IMG/VR virus record: IMGVR_UViG_3300001679_000002
Location: 1-43,711 of that record
Strand: one strand, 5' to 3'
Length of the DNA stretch: 43,711 nucleotides
Origin: a virus
Positions 9,180 to 17,096 of the stretch are shown here, piece by piece. A program made the position numbers and the translations under genes. The number at the start of each line of letters is the position of its first letter. Position 1 is the stretch's first letter. Below the pieces are notes generated by a model. The model was given only the letters and a program-made list of their open reading frames with translations, was not told where the DNA came from and searched no databases.

Positions 9180-9587
9180 TTACCCAACCCTCCATACTTT
9201 CTGAATAGACAGAGGAGATACGGTTTCCAAGTGTAATGTACTTGGTACCACAACATCACCAAACATAATGCCCGCCGTATCTTCACCATTGTGTTTTATC
9301 AGCACAACATCACCACGGCGTACCAATAAACGAGGTGAAGGGTCACCCAAAATAGCGGTCAATGCTTCGTCAATACCTGAATACCCCTTGCGCTTCAGCG
9401 CCAACAATGCCCCTTTAGAGGTGCGGTAGCGCCCCCTGAACGCCTTTGCATAGTCGTGACCTGTCATTGCCAGTATCGCATCAGCGGCAAATAGGCAGCA
9501 GTCGTGCTTTCCCCACTGAAATTTTGAATACTGCCTGCTTTGCATAAACTGTGTGAGCCTAGTAGCCCAGTCCGTGTAACGTTGCAT
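9180..9587 (-). CDS. tail assembly protein, NlpC/P60-like (DUF6950 type)
   Basis: 135 residues. The pattern FQWGKHDCCLFAADAI (Cys near 28-29) and a later GDVVLI strand with AGIMFGDVVV are typical of the NlpC/P60-related DUF6950 proteins placed just before gpJ in many siphoviruses, the position of lambda K. The TAATG overlap with the upstream gene shows translational coupling. It may cut peptidoglycan during entry or act only in tip assembly. The conserved second His of full peptidases is not obvious. Confidence 0.75.
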   Translation of the reverse strand: MQRYTDWATRLTQFMQSRQYSKFQWGKHDCCLFAADAILAMTGHDYAKAFRGRYRTSKGALLALKRKGYSGIDEALTAILGDPSPRLLVRRGDVVLIKHNGEDTAGIMFGDVVVPSTLHLETVSPLSIQKVWRVG

Positions 9588-10183
9588 TATCGACTCCTAG
9601 TGGGGTATTGGAATCTGCGCCCACCGCTAACTGAATTGCTTCCGCTGTAGCTTGATAGTGGCCCTTTCGCTACCGCTTCTACATCGTCAAAAAAACTGTC
9701 ATTTGGATAAACTGCGCGCTGGCTTGCTTTGCTGTAAGTGGTGTAGCGTTTTGGTTGATTCCAACGGTGCGCATAACTGTTTACGTCAACCGATATTGTG
9801 GGGGGAGCACTGTAACGCACTGGGGTTTTGTTAATTAACCCTGCATATACAAGCTGTCGTGCTGTTAGCTGCTGATTTTCGTTGAACACGCCCAAATATA
9901 AACGAACGTCTCCGCCGGCAGCATCGTCTTTTATGGCTTCGCTTACTAACGCTGCATCACTGGTTTGTAGGTTCAGTTTTATGGTTGGAGCAGTACCTTC
10001 TTTAATGATATCCACACTACCAGCCCCACCAAGGCCATAGTAGCTCTCGCCTTGCCAAGTTAGCGTGCCTACTCCGTCGTGAAACCTTACTATGCCAGTA
10101 GGCCACTCTATTTCGCCCATTATGCACGCCATTTTACTGTCAGATGAAAGTAGGATTTCTATTTGTGGATCTACGTGTCTCAT
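9587..10183 (-). CDS. minor tail protein (gpL-like position, DUF2163-like)
   Basis: 198 residues. Beta-rich N-terminus (ACIMGEIEWPTGIVRFHDGVGTLTWQGESYYGLG), followed by VDIIKEGTAPTIKLNLQTSD and a C-terminal segment with VDVNSYAHRWNQPKRYTTYS. This matches tail-tip hub proteins encoded between tape measure and gpJ. ATGA overlap upstream, TAATG overlap downstream. Function is assigned by position and pattern only. Confidence 0.65.
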   Translation of the reverse strand: MRHVDPQIEILLSSDSKMACIMGEIEWPTGIVRFHDGVGTLTWQGESYYGLGGAGSVDIIKEGTAPTIKLNLQTSDAALVSEAIKDDAAGGDVRLYLGVFNENQQLTARQLVYAGLINKTPVRYSAPPTISVDVNSYAHRWNQPKRYTTYSKASQRAVYPNDSFFDDVEAVAKGPLSSYSGSNSVSGGRRFQYPTRSR

Positions 10184-10782
10184 GGGCGAATACTCGTAAA
10201 GCCGTTAATGCCAAAGTCTTGGATTACCAGTTTTCGGTTAGCGAAACTCAACCCCTGTTGATTGTCTGGCAACATCATTTTGTTCATAGGGTCGTTAACA
10301 ACCAAGCCGGTGCCATCGGTAGGTACAGTAAATAATTGAGGACGAATGCGCAGGGTGCACTCACCATTTTGGTCTGCTACAGCGTCTTCAACCAATTTGT
10401 ATAAATAGTTATCTAGTTGAAACCTATCACCGGCTGGGGCAATAAGGGTGTTGGGCACAGCGCCTCTTATGCTAAGCACTGTGCCAGATTGATTGGTACC
10501 GTCTGTAACAATGTTACCGGCCCAACTGCCTAGTTGCGTATGGGTAGAGTCCCACATCATAAACTCGCCGGCACTTCCGTCTAGTGCATCAATAAAATTG
10601 CTTAGCACTCTGCCGTCTGCATATCTAATTCGTGACCAAGTGCCACTAAAAACCCAGTAGGCTCCTGGGCGAGTCCAAACTTCCGACACTCTGCTAGGCG
10701 AGGAATTTACCATACTGTTTGGGATTATTTTGAACTGCAAACTACTGGGCAGAATAGTACGTGGAAAAATAGGTATACTCAT
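10180..10782 (-). CDS. distal tail / minor tail protein (gpM-like position)
   Basis: 200 residues, no membrane segment. Beta-rich with RVSEVWTRPGAYWVFSGTWSRIRYADGR and a conserved-looking C-terminus LVIQDFGINGFTSIRP. It follows the tape measure by an ATGA overlap, the place of distal tail proteins in siphoviruses. I recognise the genomic context more than the family. Confidence 0.6.
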   Translation of the reverse strand: MSIPIFPRTILPSSLQFKIIPNSMVNSSPSRVSEVWTRPGAYWVFSGTWSRIRYADGRVLSNFIDALDGSAGEFMMWDSTHTQLGSWAGNIVTDGTNQSGTVLSIRGAVPNTLIAPAGDRFQLDNYLYKLVEDAVADQNGECTLRIRPQLFTVPTDGTGLVVNDPMNKMMLPDNQQGLSFANRKLVIQDFGINGFTSIRP

Positions 10783-13700
10783 CGCGCCATCCTAAAGCCG
10801 TCATACACAGGCCCTTTACCTTGCTTAAGTTGCATGCCAGCTCTTGCCAATGTTTCTTCTTGTTGCTTTTTAAGTAACGGAGCTAGTTTTGTAATAACCT
10901 CATCTGAGTCTCCCCCCGATACATTCCACGTACTATTGTCGTTTATAACAACCGTTCTACCGCCACCATCGTTTGCGGCATGCCTATTTAGAATATTGGC
11001 GGTATCTACGCGACTGGTTACTGTGGCTGGCCCCTTGATAAACTCTGGGCCATATTCGCCAGCAATACCGAACTTACCCGATGGAATGTGGCCACCTTTA
11101 TCGAAAAGTCCTGCGAACATGGCGGCAATAGCTGCACCAACAGCGGCAATTGCTGCTATTGAACCAATAGAGTTTGTGCCCGCTGTTGCAAGTGTGGTTG
11201 CCGCTGCAGCTGGGGCCATAGCAGCAGTAATAGCTGCGCCAGATGCAGTTGCAGTACTTGTTGCAACTGCTGATTCAGTAGTGGCCGCTGTGGAGTTTAT
11301 TGCAGCCAAAGCTAAACGCTTTACACCTATCTCGACAAGCGTTGCAACGACCTGTTTTCCCATGCTGAGGAAAACATTTCTAAGTCCATCTCCCAAGTTT
11401 TCACTTTCAAAAAGCGCGTCTGCAGTTGCAGTGCCTATACCAGAAGCAAATCGGTCGAATGTATCTGACCACATAGCATCGATTTCAGATTTAGTACCAG
11501 CTTGTATCTCAGTCATCGCTGTAGCGTGACGGCGTTGCTCAGCTTCAATAAGCTGGTTAACTTCTTGGCGTTTCGCCAGATCACTTTCTGGCAGACTGTC
11601 TCGATAGGTTTCTAAATCTTTGATATTGCTCTTGTAGTTGGTCTGTTCTCTTTGCTGGGGCGTCATGGTGCCAACAGCAATACTTTCAACACGAGACTGT
11701 AGGGCTTTTGCTTGTGCTAAGTTGTCTAGCTCTTTGGCTTGTAAAAGTAGTTTCTTTTTGAGCTCTTCGTTAACGTTCTGAAGAGCACCAAACTCAATAT
11801 CGTATTTTACTTGGGCTTCACGACTAGTATTGCCGTAAAGGTTGATTTCTTCTTTCTGCTTCGCTAGTAGCTTGTCGACTTCATCTTTTAGCGCCGTGGC
11901 AGCATTCTTCTGTTGGGTACGTGCATCAATGTCACGTTTGTGAGAGTCGAGTTTTTTGGCGGCAAGAATGAGCGCTTCTTTTTCTTCAGTATTCAAGTCC
12001 TTCAGTGAGCCATGGGTAGTTTCATAAGCAATTCTAGCGGCCTCACCCACTTGGCCGTAAAGTACACGCTGGCGTTCTAAGTCAGCTAGCAGCTTGGCTG
12101 CTGATTCGCGTTGTTCCTCAAGCTCTGAGGTATTAACAAAGGTTGGTGCCTTAGCACTATCTCGAGGCAACACAGCTTGAAGCTGACCAATTAAATGCGT
12201 TAATCGCTCTACTTCTTTTTGAGCCGCAAGCACATCATCTGTCGTGTAGGTAGTAAAACTGGAGTTGTACAACCGCTTTCGAATGTCTTCAACGGCTTCC
12301 TTCGCCATGTCTAACTGAGCGGTGTATCGCTGTAGTGCACTTACCGCTTGCGTTCTCGTGTAATTAGAGAATGGGTTCAAGGTATTTTGAAGCGCTTTGA
12401 CTTCATCGTTTAATCCCTTTGTGCTATCGGCTGCATCGTCTGATGAAGAAACCCACTCATAAAGCGCATACGCGCTTAACATCAGCACACCGGGAACCCC
12501 ACCGACCGCGGCACCCAAGCCCCGAGTAACGGTGCTGGCAGCACGACCTATCATTGAATATTGCGCAGTAGCGACATTAAGCGCGGTCTGACTAGCAGTA
12601 ACTGCCTGATTCGCAGCAGCTAAACGCGTTAATGCGCCGGCACGCAATGTGTCATTTGCAGCAACTTCCAGTGAACGTTTGGCGGCCAGTTGTAAAGACA
12701 AATTATGTTCGTGTTGTTTTTTTGCCGCTGCCAGTGTGGCAGCTGTTGCAGTTTGCTGGGCCACGGCTTTTCTGCCTAACGCAATACCATAGTTGCTAAC
12801 AGCAGCTGCACCGCGCACTAACGCTACAGCGGTAAGTGTTTCAATAGCAGAGGTCAGTGACTCAGCGTTATCTTTTACATAGGTAAGTACTTCACCGGTG
12901 CTTTTTAACAGCTTTCCATACACATCACTGATCGGCTCTTCAAATGCCGCTATAGTTTGAATGCGTAAATCTTTAAGTTTTTGTTCCTGCGCTGTTATAT
13001 TTTCAATATTCGCTTTGGCCGCATTGTCATATTCCCCTAGTGCCTTAATAAGATCATCACGGAACATTTCGCTAGTTACTTTGCCGGAAAGCACCAAGTC
13101 TCGATAGGTTTGACCTTGCAACCCTGCTGCACGCGTCATTGCCTGCATTAAACCGGGCAATGGCTCCATCACTTGGTTAAATTCTGCGGTTTGTACTGTG
13201 GGCTGCGAAAGTGCTTGCCCCAAACCATACATTAGGTTGCCCAGCTGGTCGGTGCTAACGCCAAGTGCACTCTGCGCATTACTTAGCCCAGTCATTAATT
13301 CATATTGTTGCTGCTGATTAATGATGTCGCCTTTACGCAACGCCGCTAGGCTGGTGTAACTTTCGCCTAGCGTTAACACTGATTTACCGTGTTCGTCGGC
13401 CAACTGTGTTAAAAACGCCATCGAACGACCATAATCCGCAGTATCTTCACTTAAAAAACGAAGGCGAGTACTGAATTGCTGGTATTCAGCTAAGGTATCT
13501 TTAATGCCAATTGCTGCATTTTGCGCTGCCAGCACACCAAAGGCGCCGGCAATATAACCACCAAGTGGCCGAACGGCAGCACCCAAGCTTCTGCTTTGTA
13601 CTTCAAGCTGCTTTATGTTTCGGCTTGCTGCGCCGGCTGACGCGTCAGTATTACGTAAACTACGAGACAAACTACTTTGACTGGCAATAACATCACGCAT

Positions 13701-14024
13701 TTCACGCTGTAGTTGCTCTAAGGCATTCTCATAACGGTCTAGGCCATCACGGGCAGCATTGGTGTTTTGTTTAGAAAGACTAACTTCCTTATTAAGTGCG
13801 GCCTGTTGGCTCACTAATTCCTTTAGATGGTTGTCCAACTTACCAACCGCGTTTTCCAAAGTGGTAAAACTGCCTGCTTGGCTTGTGGCTTGAGAAGTGC
13901 CACGGGTAAGCTCTTTGTTAAGGGCTACCTGCTGTGCAATGGCCTGCTGATACTCCTTGCGCATACCTTTGGTATTGGCAAGTAAGTTAATCATTATATC
14001 TAGGTCACTTTTGCTCACTGGCAC
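10779..14024 (-). CDS. tape measure protein
   Basis: 1081 residues, the longest helical protein of the tail module. N-terminal coiled coils (about 20-150) lead into the lambda-type tape-measure domain (residues about 155-350, with DTLAEYQQFSTRLRFLSED and FNQVMEPLPGLMQAMTRAAG). More coiled coils follow, then a hydrophobic Ala-rich stretch (about 900-960), then a C-terminal FDKGGHIPSGKFGIAGEYGP motif typical of these proteins. The start is probably GTG at 14024 (another GTG at 14018), overlapping the end of the frameshifted chaperone. Tail length should scale with it. Confidence 0.9.
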   Translation of the reverse strand: MPVSKSDLDIMINLLANTKGMRKEYQQAIAQQVALNKELTRGTSQATSQAGSFTTLENAVGKLDNHLKELVSQQAALNKEVSLSKQNTNAARDGLDRYENALEQLQREMRDVIASQSSLSRSLRNTDASAGAASRNIKQLEVQSRSLGAAVRPLGGYIAGAFGVLAAQNAAIGIKDTLAEYQQFSTRLRFLSEDTADYGRSMAFLTQLADEHGKSVLTLGESYTSLAALRKGDIINQQQQYELMTGLSNAQSALGVSTDQLGNLMYGLGQALSQPTVQTAEFNQVMEPLPGLMQAMTRAAGLQGQTYRDLVLSGKVTSEMFRDDLIKALGEYDNAAKANIENITAQEQKLKDLRIQTIAAFEEPISDVYGKLLKSTGEVLTYVKDNAESLTSAIETLTAVALVRGAAAVSNYGIALGRKAVAQQTATAATLAAAKKQHEHNLSLQLAAKRSLEVAANDTLRAGALTRLAAANQAVTASQTALNVATAQYSMIGRAASTVTRGLGAAVGGVPGVLMLSAYALYEWVSSSDDAADSTKGLNDEVKALQNTLNPFSNYTRTQAVSALQRYTAQLDMAKEAVEDIRKRLYNSSFTTYTTDDVLAAQKEVERLTHLIGQLQAVLPRDSAKAPTFVNTSELEEQRESAAKLLADLERQRVLYGQVGEAARIAYETTHGSLKDLNTEEKEALILAAKKLDSHKRDIDARTQQKNAATALKDEVDKLLAKQKEEINLYGNTSREAQVKYDIEFGALQNVNEELKKKLLLQAKELDNLAQAKALQSRVESIAVGTMTPQQREQTNYKSNIKDLETYRDSLPESDLAKRQEVNQLIEAEQRRHATAMTEIQAGTKSEIDAMWSDTFDRFASGIGTATADALFESENLGDGLRNVFLSMGKQVVATLVEIGVKRLALAAINSTAATTESAVATSTATASGAAITAAMAPAAAATTLATAGTNSIGSIAAIAAVGAAIAAMFAGLFDKGGHIPSGKFGIAGEYGPEFIKGPATVTSRVDTANILNRHAANDGGGRTVVINDNSTWNVSGGDSDEVITKLAPLLKKQQEETLARAGMQLKQGKGPVYDGFRMAR

Positions 14025-14693
14025 GCTCGTTAAGTGTAGAGACTACATGGCGGCTAAGAATTCTTAACTTTTGGTAGTCCATTTTGCTGTACTTGCGGCC
14101 AACTGCTTGTGCATCGGCCATTACTGCTGGAATATCTAGCGCAACTCTGAAACCTTCGGTATAAACCCACAGGTCATCAACATCTAAAAACCAGTAAAAT
14201 GCTTTCTGATTTTCAGGAAGAAGTTCTAGCTCTCGGTCCTTGAAATCGTCATCTTCTTGCAGAACCGCGTTAATTTGCGCTTCATCCATACCGTAACCGT
14301 CTTTCAGTTGCGCTATGTATTCCTGTTTGTCGCTACGTGTAACGCTAGGGCCTACCCAAAACTGGGCGGCCTCTAGGAGTTTTTTTCCGCTACGCCTGCA
14401 TCCATTTTCAAGTAGGCGTTATAAAGACCAACACGGTAGTTGGTATCTGAAAGCAGCGAAGTTTTGTCTTCATCGTTTAGCTTTTCTAGGCCGCTCTCAG
14501 TTTCACCCGCTTCTAGAAGTACCGTTTTCAGTAAGGGGGTTTGGCCTTTACTGCCGGCGTCGTCGAATTCTTTTTCAGACAGGCGTTTAAAGCGAACGAA
14601 GAAACGATGTTCTTCAAGTGCACCACCGTCTGCCGGTATATTTACCAATACCGGCCATACCACACTTTCTTTGCGTTTAATTTTAAGTTGCAT
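14005..14693 (-). CDS. tail assembly chaperone G-T fusion made by -1 frameshift
   Basis: Predicted 229-residue product: 105 residues of the zero-frame protein, then a -1 slip at A-AAA-AAC (14385-14379), then about 124 residues in the frame that ends at 14005. The -1 frame is open from the slip site through LLEAAQFWVGPSVTRSD to the stop, and its own first ATG (14289) comes 90 bases later without a good ribosome site. The downstream part has a DUF1799-like look (LPENQKAFYWFLDVDDLWVY). Size, order and place between tail tube and tape measure match lambda G/GT. The fusion would recruit tail tube subunits to the tape measure. Confidence 0.85.
14373..14693 (-). CDS. tail assembly chaperone, zero-frame product (gpG-like)
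   Basis: 106 residues ending VAEKNS, with the stop TAG six bases after the slippery heptamer. It has a beta-rich N-terminus (MQLKIKRKESVVWPVLVNIP) and an acidic helical end, like G-type chaperones. It begins by a TAATG overlap with the tail tube gene, implying coupled translation. It is expected in excess over the fused form. Confidence 0.8.
   Translation of the reverse strand: MQLKIKRKESVVWPVLVNIPADGGALEEHRFFVRFKRLSEKEFDDAGSKGQTPLLKTVLLEAGETESGLEKLNDEDKTSLLSDTNYRVGLYNAYLKMDAGVAEKNS
14379..14385 (-). promoter_or_regulatory. -1 ribosomal frameshift slippery heptamer
   Basis: The minus strand reads A AAA AAC in zero frame (codons GAA AAA AAC, preceded by GCG and followed by TCC TAG), a canonical X-XXY-YYZ site. 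The zero-frame stop lies just downstream and the -1 frame stays open for 375 bases. Confidence 0.85.
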
Positions 14694-15646
14694 TAGCTCA
14701 CCGTAATTTTGTTTTTACCAATGGCGCCATACGGCATCACAAACGTGCGCTTACCTTCAAATTCACCGTAGCCCACACCTAGAATTTGTAACTGGGGGTT
14801 GGAAAAGGTAACAATATTGCCTGCTGTGGTACCGTGTTGAAGCGAAAAAGGCAGAAACACCTCCGCTTCGCTGTTCACAATGGCGAAGGGGTCGAAGTCA
14901 GCGTGATCAGGTGCAAGAATTTCAATTTCACCTTCTGGCGCAATATCATCAATACTCACACCTTCATAACCAGGCAAGTCGGTGTAATTCACTTCGTTGT
15001 TTTGGTCAGAAGAGTAGTTAACCAGCACATATTCACTACCATCTAGCGTAAACGTGGTGTATTGGTTACCCACTTTTACAGGCTTAATTTGGCTGAACGA
15101 TGGCGTGGGCATAGCTTGTTTCAGTACGCCGCCATAGGTACCGGTAATAGTAAGGGTGTAAGTAGGAAGTGCACCGTTTGCAACGGTTACGCTTAAATTA
15201 GCTTGGGCAGAAAGTACCTTATGGTTTCTACCTGCATGAAAAAAGTAAATGGTGGCATCGGGCCAGCTGTCATCGTCTAGCTGCTCATACTCTACATCAG
15301 TACCGGCATTCACTGTTTCAGAGAAAGCGCTAATTTTGATAAGGTCGTTATAAGTGGGGGCCGTGCCTGCGGTACCAGAACCAGCAATTTCCACTTCGGT
15401 TGAAATAGTAAAATGCTGGCCTACCAACAACTGAGGTTTATAACCCAATGTAGCATCGTCCAATTCTCGGTCGATACTTTCAATTTCTAGCGAAAGTTCA
15501 GCGTTCTTGGTTTGTATATGCTTTGGCGTTTCACCTGCCGCAATATAATCTTCACCAACGACTAAAGCTGGGTTAGCTGCAGCGTTAAACACCGCCATGC
15601 TTAACAGCAGACGTTTTACCTTATACTTTTGATACTTAGCGCTCAT
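14693..15646 (-). CDS. major tail tube protein
   Basis: 317 residues, beta-rich. The N-terminal LLLSMAVFNAAANPALVVGEDYIAAGE is like tail-tube proteins of Mu-headed siphoviruses. In the middle are GKDI-like strands (ATIYFFHAGRNHKVLSAQANL, ALPTYTLTITGTYGG), and the C-terminal third carries another domain. It sits immediately before the G/GT pair, the fixed place of the tube protein. TAATG couplings on both sides. Assigned from position, size and composition. Confidence 0.8.
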   Translation of the reverse strand: MSAKYQKYKVKRLLLSMAVFNAAANPALVVGEDYIAAGETPKHIQTKNAELSLEIESIDRELDDATLGYKPQLLVGQHFTISTEVEIAGSGTAGTAPTYNDLIKISAFSETVNAGTDVEYEQLDDDSWPDATIYFFHAGRNHKVLSAQANLSVTVANGALPTYTLTITGTYGGVLKQAMPTPSFSQIKPVKVGNQYTTFTLDGSEYVLVNYSSDQNNEVNYTDLPGYEGVSIDDIAPEGEIEILAPDHADFDPFAIVNSEAEVFLPFSLQHGTTAGNIVTFSNPQLQILGVGYGEFEGKRTFVMPYGAIGKNKITVS

Positions 15647-15843
15647 TATTTAGGCTCCTTTGCTGGTTTAGCAGCAGGCGCCTGCTTTTGGGTGTGCTTT
15701 ACGCTTAGTGCCGTAACTGGCTCTAACTGGGCTAGTTGGGCATGGGAAAGCTCACCGTCTTCAAACGTATTTGCACCTGGTGCGAAGTTAACACCAGCAC
15801 TACGCACTGGCTTAGTAGATGAGTTGGTAACTGTAATAGGCAT
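15646..15843 (-). CDS. small Mu-gp35-like (FluMu N-terminal type) protein
   Basis: 65 residues. The segment VRSAGVNFAPGANTFEDGELSHAQLAQLEPVTALSV fits the FluMu/Mu gp35 N-terminal pattern (R-x-A-G-hydrophobic, F/G, then E-L-x-x-x-Q-L-x-x-L). The C-terminus is Lys/Ala/Pro-rich. It is the first gene after late motif copy 2 and is coupled to the tail tube gene by TAATG. In Mu-like phages such proteins sit in the head-tail region; role unknown. Confidence 0.6.
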   Translation of the reverse strand: MPITVTNSSTKPVRSAGVNFAPGANTFEDGELSHAQLAQLEPVTALSVKHTQKQAPAAKPAKEPK

Positions 15844-15887
15844 GGTTGCCCCCTTTTGCTGTAGTGCTCAGTGTGGCAATGAGGGGG

Positions 15888-15905
15888 GCGCAGCGTTAGG
15901 GCAAA
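15888..15905 (-). promoter_or_regulatory. late-operon motif, copy 2
   Basis: The minus strand reads TTTGCCCTAACGCTGCGC, 45 bases before the gp35-like gene and just downstream of a terminator. This is the arrangement expected where one transcript ends and another begins. Shares GCCACACT a few bases further down with copy 3. Confidence 0.65.
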
Positions 15906-15908
15906 AGT

Positions 15909-15936
15909 TAAAGAAAACCCCTCGTGTTGAGGGGTT
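15909..15936 (-). terminator. rho-independent terminator of antirepressor cassette A
   Basis: Minus-strand hairpin AACCCCTC-aacac-GAGGGGTT followed by TTCTTT. It closes the cassette whose last gene ends at 15967. Confidence 0.75.
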
Positions 15937-15966
15937 GGTATTAAGGCTTAGTTTATTGTGGTGGGC

Positions 15967-16146
15967 TTAGCGTTCTGCACGAACCAGTGCCGTTATCTTT
16001 TCGGTGGCAGGCTTTAACAGCTGCACCATTTGAAACGCTTGTAAGTGCTCAACAGGGCCGTCGTTCATATTTTCGAACAGGCTTTGCAAACCCAACAAAT
16101 ACTCTTGTAGTTCAAAAGCCGTTTGGTAGCGGTTTTCTCTAGCCAT
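15967..16146 (-). CDS. 59-residue partner protein of antirepressor A
   Basis: 59 residues, acidic/helical, not a known family to me. It has a close paralogue of identical length at 31916-32095 (shared core GLQSLFENMNDGPVEHLQAF and MVQLLKPATEKI). The start at 16146 is preferred over an upstream TTG because AGGTG lies eight bases before it and it matches the paralogue. In both cassettes the ATG follows the antirepressor stop after one base, so the two proteins are probably made together. A partner, inhibitor or co-effector of the BRO-like protein is inferred from the conserved pairing. Confidence 0.7.
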   Translation of the reverse strand: MARENRYQTAFELQEYLLGLQSLFENMNDGPVEHLQAFQMVQLLKPATEKITALVRAER

Positions 16147-16147
16147 G

Positions 16148-16714
16148 TTACACCTCAAGCGCTAGCTGGTCGGGCTTTTTAGTGATAAGGCTTAAGTCTG
16201 GCTGCATATCGCCAATCAAGTCGCTTAAGTGTAAAAGCCGTGCTTCCAGCACTTTATACACCATGGCGTTTTTGGTGCTGGCCAACTGCGACGCTATAGC
16301 AACAATGGTTTTGGTAATAGCCAGAATTTGTGACGTGGTCATATCGGCACGTTTGCGTGTGGCCTCTGAGTAGTGAAACACAAATTTGGCTACCGCTTCT
16401 TTCATCGCTTTCGCTTTTGGCTGAGCCGACTCCATGACGATCAACAAAAAACCGATGGGATGGTACACCCGAGTCTGGTAATTTTTGCCGTCAGTGGTCG
16501 TCAAACTGACGACCACTGAATAGTTTTTTATGTACTCGTTGCGAGAAATTAGCTTCGAAATAGCCTTTTTTGGCTCTAAATACCCCAGCCAATCAGCAAT
16601 AGAAATGCCAGTTGCATGGGGAACATTGTCAATCATTAACGTTTGAGATAAGGCGATATCGCCCCATTGAAAAGCGTCAAGGCTGTCAGGGGTGTTGTTT
16701 TGTAGATAAGTCAT
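16148..16714 (-). CDS. BRO-N/Ant-like antirepressor A
   Basis: 188 residues. The N-terminal part (about 20-120) has a BRO-N-like layout: ISIADWLGYLEPKKAISKLI, a strand with TRVYHPIGFLLIVMES, then AKAMKEAVAKFVFHY. The C-terminal helical tail ends TKKPDQLALEV, resembling the tails of the proteins at 32097 and 32916 (KK-x-x-QL). Such proteins often act as antirepressors or DNA-binding regulators. The gene lies within the late region but has its own promoter, leader and terminator, so it behaves like a moron. CAGGAG lies six bases before the ATG and is part of a complementary RNA element. Confidence 0.7.
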   Translation of the reverse strand: MTYLQNNTPDSLDAFQWGDIALSQTLMIDNVPHATGISIADWLGYLEPKKAISKLISRNEYIKNYSVVVSLTTTDGKNYQTRVYHPIGFLLIVMESAQPKAKAMKEAVAKFVFHYSEATRKRADMTTSQILAITKTIVAIASQLASTKNAMVYKVLEARLLHLSDLIGDMQPDLSLITKKPDQLALEV

Positions 16715-16931
16715 GGAAGACTCCTGTTTGCTATTTTGAGATTAAGACTTGGGTGTCAGGAGGCTCAAAACCTGCAAACAGACAGGCGGGCTTATTCCCC
16801 AAAAAGGGTATTGTATTCACCGCCCTCCCGACATAGTAAGGATATCAGCTTTGTGCCATAAATAGCAGGCACAAAAAAACCGCATGCTGACGGGGCGGAA
16901 ATCCGCTGTTTGAAGAGGTTTTGAGTCCTCA
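16715..16931 (-). promoter_or_regulatory. structured RNA leader A (C4-like candidate)
   Basis: On the transcript: element 1 (16928-16906), a GC hairpin with GCGGTTTTTTTGTGCC (16883-16868, terminator-like), a conserved core with AATACAATACCC (minus strand of 16806-16824), element 2 (16781-16764) and element 3 (16740-16724) next to the ribosome site. Element 2 is complementary both to element 1 (7 plus 10 bp) and to element 3 (8 plus 7 bp), giving two exclusive structures. Leader B keeps the layout with different pairing sequences. Confidence 0.65.
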
Positions 16932-16937
16932 TTGCAG

Positions 16938-16966
16938 AGACTAGCGCGAGTGTGTGGCGTTGTCAA
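16938..16966 (-). promoter_or_regulatory. sigma70-like promoter of cassette A
   Basis: Minus strand TTGACA, 17 bases, TAGTCT. A start near 16931 would put element 1 at the very 5' end of the RNA. The -35 is preceded by AAAAAGCGCAATAG, as in cassette B. Confidence 0.55.
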
Positions 16967-16967
16967 C

Positions 16968-16987
16968 TATTGCGCTTTTTGTTTTGA
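16968..16987 (-). repeat. 20-bp repeat at upstream edge of cassette A
   Basis: The minus strand of this segment is identical to the plus strand at 31862-31881, at the downstream edge of cassette B. A related 13-14-bp sequence lies at 32893-32909. The core is AAAAAGCGCAAYA. Confidence 0.6.
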
Positions 16988-17048
16988 AAGCGCAATAGTC
17001 TTTTCATTATTAACGAGATTAACTGATTCTACTGCTTGTTTGAGGTGC

Positions 17049-17073
17049 AGTACCCGTCAATTTGACGGGTACT
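17049..17073. repeat. 25-bp perfect palindrome
   Basis: Arms AGTACCCGTCAA / TTGACGGGTACT around one base. It lies between the connector operon and cassette A and has no T-run on the transcribed (minus) side, so it is not an ordinary terminator. An operator or a factor-dependent stop is possible. Confidence 0.5.
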
Positions 17074-17096
17074 GAAAATATATGGGGGGTTGAAGT

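Noticed and set aside
10834-11529. Long plus-strand frame opposite the tape measure gene
   Set aside because: Low-complexity Ala/Val shadow of the Ala-rich tape measure end; no ribosome site or family.
14005-14289. Independent gene starting at 14289
   Set aside because: The -1 frame is open from the slippery site 90 bases upstream and the order matches a G/GT fusion.
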